In this document: piece by piece, positions 54,940 through 64,000 of the stretch
Numbering within the stretch: the stretch's first letter is position 1
Layout of the letters: each line of letters opens with the position of its first letter
Source: Alphaproteobacteria bacterium
GTDB taxonomy: Bacteria; Pseudomonadota; Alphaproteobacteria; JAVJVX01
Assembly: GCA_040220875.1 (NCBI GenBank)
Contig: JAVJVX010000003.1
Span: 262,969-326,968, forward strand
Reading direction: 5' to 3'
DNA length: 64,000 bases
Translations under genes and position numbers: made by a program
Notes under the pieces: generated by a model
Told to the model about the DNA's origin: nothing
What the model saw: the letters and a program-made list of their open reading frames with translations, nothing else
Databases searched by the model: none

Positions 54940-55389
54940 ATGGCGATCGATCTTTTTTTCTACGGGACATTACTCGACGCGGATATCCGGCACCGGGTTC
55001 TGGGCCGCGCCATTCCCGATGATCGGCTGATCCCGGCCAGCGTGGCGGATTACCGGCGCCTGGCAGTGCCGGGCCGGCCCTATCCCGGCGCCGTTCCTGA
55101 TCGGGGCGCTACGCTTTCCGGCGCCGTTCTCCGGGGCGTCGGCGTCCGCGACCGGGCGCGTCTGACGCGCTACGAAGGCTCCGAATACCTTTTTCGCAGT
55201 GTAATGGCCGAATTCGGCGACGGGAGCATTTGTCAGGTGGGGCTCTTTGTCTTCCGCCGACGCCGGGGACTGGGCGGTGAGTGGGACCTCGAGACCTGGC
55301 AACGCGTTCACAAGCCAGCCTATCTCGAAGCTCTTGCCCCTGGGATGACTGCCGGGGCCATCGCCCGACCGAACCGGATCCGGGCCTGA
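54940..55389 (+). CDS. Gamma-glutamylcyclotransferase-like (AIG2/GGCT) protein
   Basis: A 149-residue protein with the family start LFFYGTLLDADIRHRVLGR (residues 4-22), in which YGTL binds the gamma-glutamyl group, and a conserved acidic position in RYEGSEYLFRSV (about 78-89) that would be the catalytic acid. GGCT-like proteins cyclise gamma-glutamyl compounds to 5-oxoproline, but many bacterial members have unproved substrates. It lies between the phosphomutase and phasin genes and has an unusual duplicated purine-rich leader. Confidence 0.85.
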   Translation: MAIDLFFYGTLLDADIRHRVLGRAIPDDRLIPASVADYRRLAVPGRPYPGAVPDRGATLSGAVLRGVGVRDRARLTRYEGSEYLFRSVMAEFGDGSICQVGLFVFRRRRGLGGEWDLETWQRVHKPAYLEALAPGMTAGAIARPNRIRA

Positions 55390-55404
55390 TTTTCGCTCGG
55401 AATA

Positions 55405-55415
55405 TTGCATTGCAA
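55405..55415. promoter_or_regulatory. Candidate PhaR operator 1
   Basis: TTGCA-T-TGCAA is a perfect 11-bp dyad about 90 bases before the phasin start. PhaR, the PHA-responsive repressor, is known to bind TGC/GCA dyads in phasin promoters; the match to its exact site in this lineage is inferred. Confidence 0.55.
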
Positions 55416-55459
55416 CATAAACCTTCCCTTTTCCTCGTCGGCTTGATAACGTGGAATTG

Positions 55460-55470
55460 TTGCAGTGCGA
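55460..55470. promoter_or_regulatory. Candidate PhaR operator 2
   Basis: TTGCA-G-TGCGA repeats operator 1 with one arm mismatch, 55 bases downstream. It lies 17-27 bases after the 5' end of a TTGATA at 55443 that could be the -35, so a bound repressor would cover the promoter spacer and -10. Confidence 0.5.
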
Positions 55471-55501
55471 TAGAATCGGCAACCGACCCGAGGAAAGTGC
55501 C

Positions 55502-56110
55502 ATGACCTCGAAGACTTCTGCTCCAAAGCGCGGTGCGGCCAAGGGCCGCGCCCGCCCGAACGGCCGGGCGAACAAGGCCAAATCCAAGGCCGCGCCCAAA
55601 AAAGCCGAAGCGATGCGGGCCCGCAAGGCCGGCCAATCGGCGCCCGACAGCGCGCCGGCCCCGGCCGGCAAAGAGGCCCCCGCCGGCAAACCGGCCCCCG
55701 CCGGCAAACCGGCCCGGAAGACGGCCGAGAAAACCCCCGCGCCAGCAATGGGCCCCGCGCCTTCCGTATCGGTCCCGGGGCTCGCCACGATGGCCGTCTC
55801 TCAGCGCCGCCAGTTGGAGATTCTGGCCCGGATTACCGATTCTCTGCTCCAGGGCACGGCCGAAATGTCGCAGCAATGCGCCAGTCATGCGCGCGAGACA
55901 GTCGAGGCCGGCACCGCCAATCTGCGGGCTGGCCTCGAGCAAGTGACGCCGGCCGCCTATCTGCGCCTGCAGGCCGAATTCGCCCAGGCCAGCATCGATC
56001 GCGCGCTCGTGCGTAACGCCCGCCTGTCGGAAATCGCGTTCCAGATGGCGACAGATAGCTGGGTCGCCATGGCCCATGGCGTGGACAGGGCCCTGGCCGG
56101 AGAGGACTGA
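55502..56110 (+). CDS. Phasin family protein (polyhydroxyalkanoate granule-associated)
   Basis: A 202-residue protein. Residues 1-90 are basic and rich in K, A and P, with short repeats of the APAGKP type (a DNA- or surface-binding tail as in PhaF/PhaM-like proteins). Residues 92-200 are a helical phasin domain: RRQLEILARITDSLLQGTAE and VRNARLSEIAFQMATDSWVA. Phasins coat PHA granules and control their number and segregation. The frame is open upstream, but the ATG at 55502 has GAGGAAAG before it. Two TTGCA dyads precede it. Confidence 0.82.
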   Translation: MTSKTSAPKRGAAKGRARPNGRANKAKSKAAPKKAEAMRARKAGQSAPDSAPAPAGKEAPAGKPAPAGKPARKTAEKTPAPAMGPAPSVSVPGLATMAVSQRRQLEILARITDSLLQGTAEMSQQCASHARETVEAGTANLRAGLEQVTPAAYLRLQAEFAQASIDRALVRNARLSEIAFQMATDSWVAMAHGVDRALAGED

Positions 56111-56231
56111 GCGGGCCTGTTCCGGAAATCGCCGCCAGCGCAGCCTGGCAGAGGCTTCGAGCCGCCGGTCCCGGAAAGTTTACGCCGCCGCACGTTGCGC
56201 TCCCCGGGGGACCTTCCCATATACTATGATG

Positions 56232-56349
56232 ATTGAGGAACTCGGGGCGGCCAGGAGCCGCTCACGGGCGATAAGTCGGGCCTGAAGGCTCGTCCGATGC
56301 GGCCGATAGTCGAGACGGCGCCGCGGAAAGGGCAGGAATGGCCCTTTTG
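56232..56349 (+). ncRNA. Possible small RNA between phasin gene and clpS
   Basis: The 350-base gap 56111-56460 has no gene I can support. It holds a strong -10-like TATACT (56220-56225), with TTGCGC 19 bases before it, then a ~115-base stretch with hairpins (GCGGC-CAGGA-GCCGC and CGGGCC-TGAA-GGCTCG) and an AAAGGGC/GCCCTTT stem (56327-56347) ending in four T. This is a promoter-to-terminator unit of sRNA size. The last hairpin may instead simply terminate the phasin transcript. No known RNA family recognised. Confidence 0.25.
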
Positions 56350-56460
56350 GATACCATATAAGCCTTTTTTCGGCAGGTAGTATCCCATATCATGTGGTCG
56401 TGCTGCTTACGTCTTGGCCCGGCTAACGAAATCGCAACGCTACGAGCATAATGTTGTCCT

Positions 56461-56787
56461 ATGAGCGATCCATCGATTCCAGGCGATGGCGACACCGATC
56501 TCGGGGTCGTGGTCAAAGCCAAGCCCAAGACCAAAAAGCCATCGATGTACAAAGTTTTGATGCTCAACGACGACTATACGCCGATGGAGTTCGTCATAAT
56601 GGTCCTGCAGCGGTTCTTCGGAATGGACGAGGACCGCGCGACTCAGGTGATGTTGCACGTTCACCGACGGGGGGTCGGTATCTGCGGCGTCTTCACCTAC
56701 GAGGTGGCCGAAACCAAGGTTACCCAGGTGATGGATTTCGCGCGAAAGCACCAGCACCCGCTGCAAATGACTTTGGAAAAGGAGTAG
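56461..56787 (+). CDS. clpS: ATP-dependent Clp protease adaptor ClpS
   Basis: A 108-residue N-end-rule adaptor. Its disordered start (~1-30) is followed by [20 protein letters not shown]-type sequence (residues 36-55 here: [20 protein letters not shown]), the binding pocket for N-terminal aromatic and leucine residues, and the ClpA-facing helix with [11 protein letters not shown]. ClpS delivers such substrates to ClpA-ClpP. It sits six bases before clpA, as in most proteobacteria. The ribosome site is weak. Confidence 0.95.
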   Translation: MSDPSIPGDGDTDLGVVVKAKPKTKKPSMYKVLMLNDDYTPMEFVIMVLQRFFGMDEDRATQVMLHVHRRGVGICGVFTYEVAETKVTQVMDFARKHQHPLQMTLEKE

Positions 56788-56793
56788 GCGTCC

Positions 56794-59145
56794 ATGTTGT
56801 CGCGTAATTTAGAACAGACCCTCCATCGCGCCCTTTCCTTCGCGAACGAGCATCGCCACGAATACGCGACGTTGGAGCATTTGCTTCTCGCCCTGACGGA
56901 GGATGACGACGCTGTTGCCGTTTTGCGCGCGTGCGGCGTCAATCTCGACCGCTTGCGCAAGGATGTGCGCCAGTATCTGCAGGACGAATTAAGCGGCCTG
57001 GTCTCCAACCGCGTTGACGATGCCAAGCCGACCGCCGGTTTCCAGCGGGTCCTGCAGCGCGCCGCCATTCATGTCCAGTCTTCCGGCCGCGAGGAGGTCA
57101 CGGGTGCCAACGTGCTCGTGGCGCTGTTCTCGGAACGCGAATCTCACGCCGTCTATTTCCTGCAGGAGCAGGAGATGAGCCGTTTGGACGCCGTGAATTA
57201 TATCGCTCACGGAATCGCCAAGGTGCCGGGCCGCTCGGAGCCGCGCCGGGTCGCCGGCGTGAACGAGGACAAGCCGGCCGGTCCCACGGCCACGGCAACC
57301 GAACGTGGCGGCAAGGCACAGTCGAATGAGGCGCTCGACAATTACTGCGTGAACCTCAACCAGAAGGCGATCAACGGAAAGATCGATCCGCTGATCGGCC
57401 GTGAGGCCGAGGTGGAGCGCACGATCCAGATACTCTGCCGACGGTCCAAGAACAATCCGCTGCTGGTAGGCGATCCCGGTGTCGGCAAGACCGCCATCGC
57501 TGAAGGGTTGGCCCGCCGGATCACGCAGCACGAGGTGCCGGACGTGCTGTCGGGCGCGACGATCTACGCGCTCGATATGGGAGCGCTTCTCGCAGGCACG
57601 CGCTATCGCGGCGACTTCGAGGAGCGGCTCAAGGCCGTCGTTTCCGAACTGGAGGAGCATCCGGATGCGATCCTGTTTGTGGACGAAATCCACACGGTGA
57701 TCGGCGCCGGCGCCACCAGTGGCGGCTCGCTCGATGCCTCGAACCTGCTCAAGCCGGCCCTGCAGGCCGGCACCCTGCGGTGCATCGGGTCGACGACTTA
57801 CAAGGAATACCGCAATTACTTTGAAAAAGACCGCGCGCTGGTCCGGCGGTTCCAGAAGATCGATATCAAGGAGCCATCGCTCGAGGACTCGATCAAGATC
57901 ATGCGTGGCCTGAAGCCGTACTACGAAAAGCACCACAAGGTGCGTTACACGGCGGAAGCCATCAAGGCGGCGGTGGAACTTTCCTCGCGCTACATTGGCG
58001 ACCGCAAGCTGCCGGACAAGGCAATCGACGTGCTCGACGAGGTGGGCGCGGCGCAGATGCTGCTGCCTGAAAGCCGCCGGCGCAAGACGATCGGCGTCAA
58101 GGAAGTGGAGGCGGTCGTCTCCAAGATGGCGCGTATTCCGCCCAAGCGCGTCTCGCGCGACGACCGTGAGGGGCTCGCCAACCTGGAACGCGATCTCCGG
58201 ACCATGGTGTTCGGACAGGACGAGGCAATTACCCAGCTCTCCAGCGCCATCAAGCTGGCGCGCGCCGGGCTGCGTGATGGTGAGAAGCCCATCGGCTGCT
58301 ACCTGTTCTCGGGCCCGACGGGCGTCGGCAAGACGGAGGTTGCCCGCCAGCTCGCCCGGATCCAGGGCATCGAGCTCATCCGCTTCGACATGTCGGAATA
58401 TATGGAGCGCCACACGGTTTCGCGCCTTCTGGGTGCGCCGCCGGGCTATGTCGGTTTCGATCAGGGCGGCCTCCTGACCGATGCCATCGACCAGCACCCG
58501 CACGCGGTGCTGCTGCTGGACGAGATCGAGAAGGCCCATCCCGATTTGTTCAACATCCTGTTGCAGGTGATGGATTACGGCAAGCTGACCGACCATAACG
58601 GCAAGACCATCGATTTCCGCAATGTGATCCTGATCATGACCACCAACGCGGGCGCGGCGGATCTGGCGAAGCCGGCGATCGGCTTTGGCCGGGATGAGCG
58701 GGAAGGCGATGACACGGAAGCGATCAACCGCATGTTCACACCGGAGTTCCGCAACCGGCTCGATGCCATCATCCCGTTTGCCTCCCTCCCGCCTGAGGTC
58801 ATCGCGCGGGTGGTCGACAAGTTCGTGATGCAGCTCGAGCAGCAGCTTGAAGATCGCAACGTGTCGATCGAGCTGAGCGACGCAGCGCGGACATGGCTTG
58901 GCAAAAAAGGCTACGACAAGCGCTATGGCGCGCGGCCGCTGGCCCGCGTCATTCAGGAGAGCATCAAGAAGCCACTGGCCGAAGAGTTGCTCTTTGGCGA
59001 CCTGGTCAATGGCGGCCTCGTGCGTGTCGATATCAAGGACGATAAGCCGGTCTTCGAACTGATCGAGGGCGCCAAGGACAAGAAGGGCAAGAAGCCCGGC
59101 GGGTCAGGCAAGGGCGGCCGGCGGGAACCGGCGCTGGTCGAGTAA
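56794..59145 (+). CDS. clpA: ATP-dependent Clp protease ATP-binding subunit ClpA
   Basis: A 783-residue AAA+ unfoldase for ClpP. The N-domain begins [22 protein letters not shown]1 carries Walker [11 protein letters not shown] (about 227-236) and AAA2 Walker [11 protein letters not shown] (about 507-516), each followed by a Walker B (LFVDEIHTV and LLLDEIEKA). The C-terminus ends in a basic, G/K-rich tail ([12 protein letters not shown]). Length and the clpS neighbour point to ClpA rather than ClpB or ClpC. GGAG precedes the ATG; a strong hairpin follows the stop. Confidence 0.97.
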   Translation: MLSRNLEQTLHRALSFANEHRHEYATLEHLLLALTEDDDAVAVLRACGVNLDRLRKDVRQYLQDELSGLVSNRVDDAKPTAGFQRVLQRAAIHVQSSGREEVTGANVLVALFSERESHAVYFLQEQEMSRLDAVNYIAHGIAKVPGRSEPRRVAGVNEDKPAGPTATATERGGKAQSNEALDNYCVNLNQKAINGKIDPLIGREAEVERTIQILCRRSKNNPLLVGDPGVGKTAIAEGLARRITQHEVPDVLSGATIYALDMGALLAGTRYRGDFEERLKAVVSELEEHPDAILFVDEIHTVIGAGATSGGSLDASNLLKPALQAGTLRCIGSTTYKEYRNYFEKDRALVRRFQKIDIKEPSLEDSIKIMRGLKPYYEKHHKVRYTAEAIKAAVELSSRYIGDRKLPDKAIDVLDEVGAAQMLLPESRRRKTIGVKEVEAVVSKMARIPPKRVSRDDREGLANLERDLRTMVFGQDEAITQLSSAIKLARAGLRDGEKPIGCYLFSGPTGVGKTEVARQLARIQGIELIRFDMSEYMERHTVSRLLGAPPGYVGFDQGGLLTDAIDQHPHAVLLLDEIEKAHPDLFNILLQVMDYGKLTDHNGKTIDFRNVILIMTTNAGAADLAKPAIGFGRDEREGDDTEAINRMFTPEFRNRLDAIIPFASLPPEVIARVVDKFVMQLEQQLEDRNVSIELSDAARTWLGKKGYDKRYGARPLARVIQESIKKPLAEELLFGDLVNGGLVRVDIKDDKPVFELIEGAKDKKGKKPGGSGKGGRREPALVE

Positions 59146-59171
59146 AAACACCACAAAACAATGACTTGAGA

Positions 59172-59205
59172 TGGAAAGGCCCCGGTTCCTGCCGGGGCCT
59201 TTCCA
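59172..59205. terminator. Bidirectional-type hairpin after clpA
   Basis: GGAAAGGCCCCGG and CCGGGGCCTTTCC, extended by one outer T-A pair, enclose a six-base loop. The stem separates clpA from the convergent DUF482 gene and could end transcription from both sides, although the T tract is short. Confidence 0.75.
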
Positions 59206-59233
59206 CTGTCACCGGCGACGCCACCGGCGGCTT

Positions 59234-60415
59234 TCAGTCTTCCTTCCGGCGAAACGGCGAGTAGCTGCTCAGCATCTCGATCTCGTGATCCATCATCTCG
59301 ATCTCGCGTTCGAGATAATGCGCCACCGCTTCGCGGAATTGGGGGTTGGTAATCCAATGGGCGCTGTAGGTCTTTCTGGGCAGGTAGCCTCGCTGGATCT
59401 TGTGTTCGCCCTGCGCACCCGCCTCGACCCAGTCGAGCTTGTGCGCGATCGCGTATTCTATGGCCTGGTAATAGCAAAGCTCGAAATGCAGGAACGGGTA
59501 ATGGCGAAGCGCGCCCCAGTTGCGGCCAAAGAGCGCGTTCGTGCCCCTCAGGTTGAGCGCGCCCGCAACCATCTCGCGACCATCGAAGGCGGCCATCAAA
59601 ACGACCTTGTCGCCCAGTTTTTCGCCCAATAGATGAAAAAATGCCTCGTTCAGATAGGCATGCGCCCATTTACGGTCCACGGTCGAAAGATAGAAGCGGT
59701 GGAAGGCGCTCCAGTGCTCCGGCCGGATGTCATTCCCTGACAGGGCACGGATTTCAAGCCCGGCGTCTCGCGCCTCGCGTCGTTCACGCCGGATGGCCTT
59801 GCGTTTGCGTGAGACGAGCGAGGCGAGGAAATCATCGAAACTCCCGTAGCCTTCGTTCCGCCAGTGGAACTGCTCGCCCACGCGGGTCAGAAACCCGGCC
59901 TCGGCGAACCGGCGTGCCTCGCCTTCGGGGCAGAAGGTCACGTGCAGGGAAGATACCTCGAACTGCCGCGTCGCCTGTACCAGGGCGGCGATGAGGGCTT
60001 TGGCGGCGGCCGCCTTGTCCGGTGCCCGGTCGATCAGAAGCCGCGGCCCGGTCACCGGGCTGAACGGAACGGCGCATTGCAGTTTGGGATAATAGCGCCC
60101 GCCCGCGCGTTCGAACGCATTGGCCCAGCCGTGATCGAAGACGTATTCGCCGTAGGAATGTCCCTTGAGGTAAAGGGGCGCGGCGGCGATGACCTCGCCC
60201 GACGGGTCCTCGACCACCATATGCTGGGGCTGCCAGCCGGTATCGGGAGCACAGGCGCCGCTTTCCTCCAGCGCCGAGAGGAAGGCATGGCTGACAAAGG
60301 GGTTGTCACCCCCGGCACAGGCGTCCCATACCGCCTCATCGATTTCCGAGATGCCGGCGAGTGTATGTGCGGTGGGTAGGTCGCTTCCGTCAGGCACGGC
60401 GGGGGTCACATGCAT
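59234..60415 (-). CDS. GNAT/FemAB-like protein (DUF482 family)
   Basis: A 393-residue protein of the DUF482 (peptidoglycan-biosynthesis/recognition, GNAT-fold) family. Blocks include NPFVSHAFLSALEESG (about 38-53), HSYGEYVFDHGWANAFERAG (about 86-105), SRKRKAIRRERREA and a C-terminal GEHKIQRGYLPRKTYSAHW. Members are widespread in proteobacteria and are thought to be acyl- or aminoacyl-transferases, but their substrate is unknown. It is 27 bases downstream of the RidA-like gene on the same strand. Confidence 0.88.
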   Translation of the reverse strand: MHVTPAVPDGSDLPTAHTLAGISEIDEAVWDACAGGDNPFVSHAFLSALEESGACAPDTGWQPQHMVVEDPSGEVIAAAPLYLKGHSYGEYVFDHGWANAFERAGGRYYPKLQCAVPFSPVTGPRLLIDRAPDKAAAAKALIAALVQATRQFEVSSLHVTFCPEGEARRFAEAGFLTRVGEQFHWRNEGYGSFDDFLASLVSRKRKAIRRERREARDAGLEIRALSGNDIRPEHWSAFHRFYLSTVDRKWAHAYLNEAFFHLLGEKLGDKVVLMAAFDGREMVAGALNLRGTNALFGRNWGALRHYPFLHFELCYYQAIEYAIAHKLDWVEAGAQGEHKIQRGYLPRKTYSAHWITNPQFREAVAHYLEREIEMMDHEIEMLSSYSPFRRKED

Positions 60416-60442
60416 GAATGGGGCGTGAAAGGGCCTCCGGCC

Positions 60443-60910
60443 TCAGTCGATTTCGAACGTGCCGTCCACCTCGACGGCGACGCCCAGCGGGAGCGAGACG
60501 CAACCGACAGCGCTCCGTGCGTGGCGGCCGGACTCGCCGAAAATCTCCGCCATGAAATCGCTGACACCGTTGATCACCATCGGATGCTGGTCAAAATCCG
60601 GCCCGCAGCGGATGAATCCGTTAAGGCGCACGGCGCGTTTGATCCGGTCGAGATCGCCTTCGAGCGCCACCTTGAGCTGAGCCAGCATGTTGAGGCCGCA
60701 CAACCTGGCCGCCTGCTGACCTTCTTCCACGGTGAAATCCGTACCGACCTGCCCCACGAATTGCAGTTCATTGTTCCAGAACGGGACCTGTCCCGCGACA
60801 TGGGCAAACCCGTTGGAGAGCACCACCGGCAGATAATTTCCCCGGGGCACGGCCGGGGTGGGGAGCTCGATTCCAAGCTCTTTCAGTCGCGCATCGATTT
60901 TTCCGGTCAC
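60443..60910 (-). CDS. RidA family protein (YjgF/YER057c/UK114)
   Basis: A 155-residue protein with the RidA fold of the longer subclass: YLPVVLSNGFAHVAGQVPFW near residue 29-48, EEGQQAARLCGLNMLAQLKV and a C-terminal GRHARSAVGCVSLPLGVAVE, where the RSA-type arginine binds substrate carboxylates. RidA enzymes deaminate reactive enamines/imines such as 2-aminoacrylate. The GTG at 60910 has AAGGAGACGAC before it; the frame beyond is spurious. It precedes the DUF482 gene. Confidence 0.9.
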   Translation of the reverse strand: MTGKIDARLKELGIELPTPAVPRGNYLPVVLSNGFAHVAGQVPFWNNELQFVGQVGTDFTVEEGQQAARLCGLNMLAQLKVALEGDLDRIKRAVRLNGFIRCGPDFDQHPMVINGVSDFMAEIFGESGRHARSAVGCVSLPLGVAVEVDGTFEID

Positions 60911-61110
60911 GTCGTCTCCTTCGATCACAAGCCAGGTCCGGATACCGGCCCAGCATAGCTGTCCTGCCGGACCGTACAAGACGTAAAGCCCGGGTCCTCT
61001 TCAGCTTTTCATCATGGCGCAAGCGATAGCGCCGGCGCAAAAAAGAGGGGCGCGCCACCGCCGCACCCCTCAAGACCAGGGAGGACTAAAGCCGCAGCCA
61101 GGCTGCTGAA

Positions 61111-64000
61111 CTAGCTGCAGCCACTGGTGCCGCCGCAGGTGTCACACTTCATGCAAGTCCCGTTGCGGACCAGGGTGAAATTGCCGCATTCGCCACACGG
61201 GTCCCCCTCGTATCCCCGCATGCGCGCTTCGAGCACGCGGTCGCGGGAATCTGTTTCCACATGGGCGTATGCGACACCGACGGCGGAGACTTCGGTGGTG
61301 CCTCCGCCCGCCAGGGCGGTCGCGGCGTGCTGTTCCACCCTGCTCGCGGCATAGCCGGCGGTTTCAGCGATATCGCTCGCTGCTGCCGTGGCCGTTGCCG
61401 CGCCCTTGGTGGCGCCGCCGTGAAGAACGTAGAGATTCTTGCGCACATAGCCGGTGCTGACGGGCAGATCAGCCGCGTTCGCGGGCGCCCGGCCTTCGTC
61501 GCTGCCGCCGCCCAGCGTGGTCGGATAGGTCTCGGCCGGCTCGGTATGAGCGAGGTCGTTGCGGCCGAGATAGCTGATCCCCAATTCGCGGAAGATATAG
61601 TCCAGTACCGAGGTGCACATCTTGATGGCCTCGTTCCCCTCCACCATACCGGCGGGGTCGAAGCGCGTGAAAGTATAGGCGTCGACGAATTCCTCGAGCG
61701 GCACGCCGTATTGCAGCCCGATGGAGATCGCGATCGCGAAATTGTTCATGAGGCTGCGGAAGGCCGCCCCCTCCTTGTGCATGTCGATGAAAATCTCGCC
61801 GAGGCTGCCATCGGCATATTCGCCTGTATGAAGATAGACCTTGTGTCCGCCCACCGTGGCCTTCTGCGCGTAGCCCTTGCGCCGGGCCGGCAGGCGCTCG
61901 CGCCGGGCGCGTTTTTCGATAATCCGCTCGACGATGCGTTCGGCCACCATGGCGCCTCGCGCGCCGGCCGGTGCCTCGAGGATTTCCTCAAGCGCCTCTT
62001 CGTCCTCTTCCTCACCCAGATCAAAGGTGGCCGAAAGCGGCTGCGACAACTTGGAGCCGTCGCGGTAAAGCGCGATGGCCTTGAGGCCCAGTCTCCAGGC
62101 CATGTCGTACGCGTCGCGGCAATCCCCGACCGTGGCGTTGTTGGGCATGTTGATGGTCTTCGAGATGGCGCCCGAAATGAAGGGCTGGCTCGCGGCCATC
62201 ATGCGGATATGGCTCTCATAGGACAGAAAGCGCTTGCCGATCCGGCCACAGGGATTGGCGCAGTCGAAAACCGGCAGGTGCTCGTCCTTCAGCCCCGGTG
62301 CGCCTTCCAGCGTCATCGCGCCGCAGCAATAGGTGTTCGCCGCCTCGATCTCGGCTTTGGAAAAGCCGAGCGCCTCCAGCATGTTGAACGAGACGTCGTT
62401 GAGCTGCTCGTCGGTGAAACCGAAGACCCGCTTGCACAATTCGTCCCCGAGCGTCCAGCGATTGAAGACGAACTTGATGTCGAACGCCGTCGCCAGTCCA
62501 TCCTCGACTGTCTGGAGCGCTGCCTCGGTGAAGCCCAGCGCGCGGAGTTTTTCGTGGTTGACGCCGGGCGCGTCCTTCAGCGTGCCGTAGCCGACGGCGT
62601 AACGGATGATCTTCTCGATTTCTTCCGGGGCGTAGCCCAGTGTTTCGAGCGCGACCGGCACGGTGCGGTTGATGATCTTGAAGTAGCCACCGCCGGCCAG
62701 CTTCTTGAACTTGACCAGCGCGAAATCGGGTTCGATCCCCGTGGTGTCGCAATCCATGACAAGTCCGATGGTGCCCGTGGGCGCAATCACGCTGGCCTGG
62801 GCGTTCCGGTAGCCATGGGCTTCGCCCAGACGGAGCGCCTGGTCCCAGGCCGTGCGTGCGGCCGCGATCAGTCGTTCATCGGGGCAGGCGGCCGCGTCCA
62901 GCGCGACGGGAGCGTTGGCGAGGCCCTCATAGCCGGCCGCCTCGCCATAGGCGGCCTGCCGATGATTGCGCATCACCCGAAGCATGGCCTCGCGATTGGC
63001 CGCGAAACCCGGGAACGGTCCCAGCTCGCCGGCCATCTCGGCTGAGGTCGCATAGGATGCGCCCGTCATGATGGCCGAAATCGCGCCGCAGACGGCGCGG
63101 CCGGCGTCGCTGTCATATCCGAGCCCGGAGGCGAGCAAGAGTCCGCCGATATTTGCGAAGCCGAGACCCAGCGTACGGTAATCGTAGGAAAGGCGCGCGA
63201 TTTCGCGGGACGGGAACTGAGCCATGGCGACGGAAATCTCGAGCGTGATGGTCCACAGCCGGACCGCGTGTTCGAACGCTTCAGTGTCGAACCCGTCTTC
63301 GCGCGACCAGAAGGTCAACAGATTGAGGCTCGCCAGGTTGCACGCCGTGTCGTCGAGAAACATGTATTCCGAGCACGGGTTGGACGCGTTGATGGGGCCG
63401 CTCTCGGGGCAGGTATGCCAGGCGTTGATCGTGGTGTCGTACTGGATTCCGGGGTCCGCGCTCGCCCAGGCGGCGTGTGCCACCTGATCCCAGAGATCGC
63501 GCGCCCGCAAGGTTCGCGCCGTCTTGCCATCGAGCCGGCGGATCAGGTCCCATTCCCCATCCTCGCGCACGCGGGAGAAGAATTCGTCCGTCACACGGAC
63601 GGAATTGTTCGAGTTCTGGCCCGATACCGTGAGATAGGCTTCCGAATCCCAGTCGGTGTCATAGGTCTTGAACTCGATTCGGCTGTAGCCCTGGCGGGCG
63701 AACTGGATCACCCGGGCGATGTAGCTTTCCGGGATCGCAATCTTGCGCGCCCGCCGGACCGCCGCCTTCAGCGCCGGGTTCTTCTTGGGATCGAACCGCT
63801 CGTCCTCCGCCACCTCCTCGGTGCTGCAGGCGGCCATGATGGCGTTAAGCTGCTCGTTATTGATTTTGGAGCCGGTGACGAGTGCCGCGACCTTCTGTTC
63901 CTCGATGACTTTCCAGTTGATGAAGTCCTCGATATCCGGGTGATCGATGTTGACAATCACCATCTTGGCCGCGCGCCGTGTCGTGCCCCCCGACTTGATG
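61111..64000 (-). CDS. nrdJ: Vitamin B12-dependent ribonucleotide reductase (class II), N-terminus outside window
   Basis: The last ~963 residues of a class II ribonucleotide reductase; the beginning lies beyond the window. It converts ribonucleotides to deoxyribonucleotides with adenosylcobalamin, independent of oxygen. Seen here: [20 protein letters not shown] with an active-site cysteine, [33 protein letters not shown] and the redox/zinc-ribbon tail [10 protein letters not shown] … [16 protein letters not shown]. Between ~630 and 720 of the visible part is a charged linker. The reading frame remains open to base 64000. Confidence 0.96.
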   Translation of the reverse strand, partial: IKSGGTTRRAAKMVIVNIDHPDIEDFINWKVIEEQKVAALVTGSKINNEQLNAIMAACSTEEVAEDERFDPKKNPALKAAVRRARKIAIPESYIARVIQFARQGYSRIEFKTYDTDWDSEAYLTVSGQNSNNSVRVTDEFFSRVREDGEWDLIRRLDGKTARTLRARDLWDQVAHAAWASADPGIQYDTTINAWHTCPESGPINASNPCSEYMFLDDTACNLASLNLLTFWSREDGFDTEAFEHAVRLWTITLEISVAMAQFPSREIARLSYDYRTLGLGFANIGGLLLASGLGYDSDAGRAVCGAISAIMTGASYATSAEMAGELGPFPGFAANREAMLRVMRNHRQAAYGEAAGYEGLANAPVALDAAACPDERLIAAARTAWDQALRLGEAHGYRNAQASVIAPTGTIGLVMDCDTTGIEPDFALVKFKKLAGGGYFKIINRTVPVALETLGYAPEEIEKIIRYAVGYGTLKDAPGVNHEKLRALGFTEAALQTVEDGLATAFDIKFVFNRWTLGDELCKRVFGFTDEQLNDVSFNMLEALGFSKAEIEAANTYCCGAMTLEGAPGLKDEHLPVFDCANPCGRIGKRFLSYESHIRMMAASQPFISGAISKTINMPNNATVGDCRDAYDMAWRLGLKAIALYRDGSKLSQPLSATFDLGEEEDEEALEEILEAPAGARGAMVAERIVERIIEKRARRERLPARRKGYAQKATVGGHKVYLHTGEYADGSLGEIFIDMHKEGAAFRSLMNNFAIAISIGLQYGVPLEEFVDAYTFTRFDPAGMVEGNEAIKMCTSVLDYIFRELGISYLGRNDLAHTEPAETYPTTLGGGSDEGRAPANAADLPVSTGYVRKNLYVLHGGATKGAATATAAASDIAETAGYAASRVEQHAATALAGGGTTEVSAVGVAYAHVETDSRDRVLEARMRGYEGDPCGECGNFTLVRNGTCMKCDTCGGTSGCS

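Noticed and set aside
61261-63045. 594-codon open frame antisense to nrdJ
   Set aside because: Opposite strand of a certain ribonucleotide reductase; no motifs and no ribosome site.

Overview
The window is GC-rich chromosomal DNA of an alphaproteobacterium, most likely a Rhodospirillales-like lineage. Pointers are 5-aminolevulinate synthase (C4 haem route), the xseB-ispA-dxs-tlyA cluster, an alphaproteobacterial LexA box (GAAC-N7-GAAC) before imuA-imuB-dnaE2, a phasin gene, clpS-clpA and a B12-dependent ribonucleotide reductase. Genes are densely packed on both strands with many 1-8 nt overlaps. I see no rRNA, tRNA, CRISPR array or prophage.

Layout. 1-6.8 kb: a truncated nucleotidyltransferase, a CBS-domain protein, three small genes (PLD-N-type membrane protein, DUF423, TusA-like sulfur carrier) and an RND efflux pump with its adaptor. 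6.97-8.69 kb: one intact IS1595-family insertion sequence, with 25-bp inverted ends and an 8-bp target duplication, carrying a transposase plus a convergent two-gene passenger operon of unknown function. 8.8-15.8 kb: HDAC-like deacetylase, xseB, ispA, dxs and tlyA, then aroC and fabI on the other strand. 16-22 kb: YihY membrane protein, 17-kDa-type lipoprotein, pdxH, a cation diffusion facilitator, an SDR, a winged-helix-like unknown and hemA. 22.5-31.1 kb: class III aminotransferase, a small ORF, the mannose-1-phosphate guanylyltransferase gene and a four-gene peptide ABC transporter.

31.1-38.2 kb: a TPP riboswitch driving thiO-thiS-thiG, then pyrE, hspQ, a crotonase-like protein, an acetolactate-synthase-like ThDP enzyme and a DMT transporter. 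38.2-44.3 kb: an SOS mutagenesis cassette (imuA-imuB-dnaE2) behind a promoter whose -10 overlaps a LexA box. 44.3-47.5 kb: asnB and a family-4 glycosyltransferase. 47.7-48.6 kb: bacterioferritin-associated ferredoxin and bacterioferritin behind a near-perfect Fur-type box. 48.6-51.1 kb: a dienoyl-CoA-reductase-like SDR overlapping a VWA-domain protein that overlaps a membrane J-domain protein. 51.2-54.9 kb: galU, UDP-glucose dehydrogenase and phosphomannomutase, supplying sugar nucleotides together with the guanylyltransferase at 24-26 kb. 54.9-64 kb: gamma-glutamylcyclotransferase, phasin behind two TTGCA-N-TGC dyads, a possible small RNA, clpS-clpA, a DUF482 GNAT-like protein, a RidA-like protein and the 3' part of nrdJ.

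The least explained pieces are the IS1595 passenger operon, the VWA/J-domain couple and the promoter-plus-terminator unit between the phasin gene and clpS. All calls come from reading the sequence; no database search was run.
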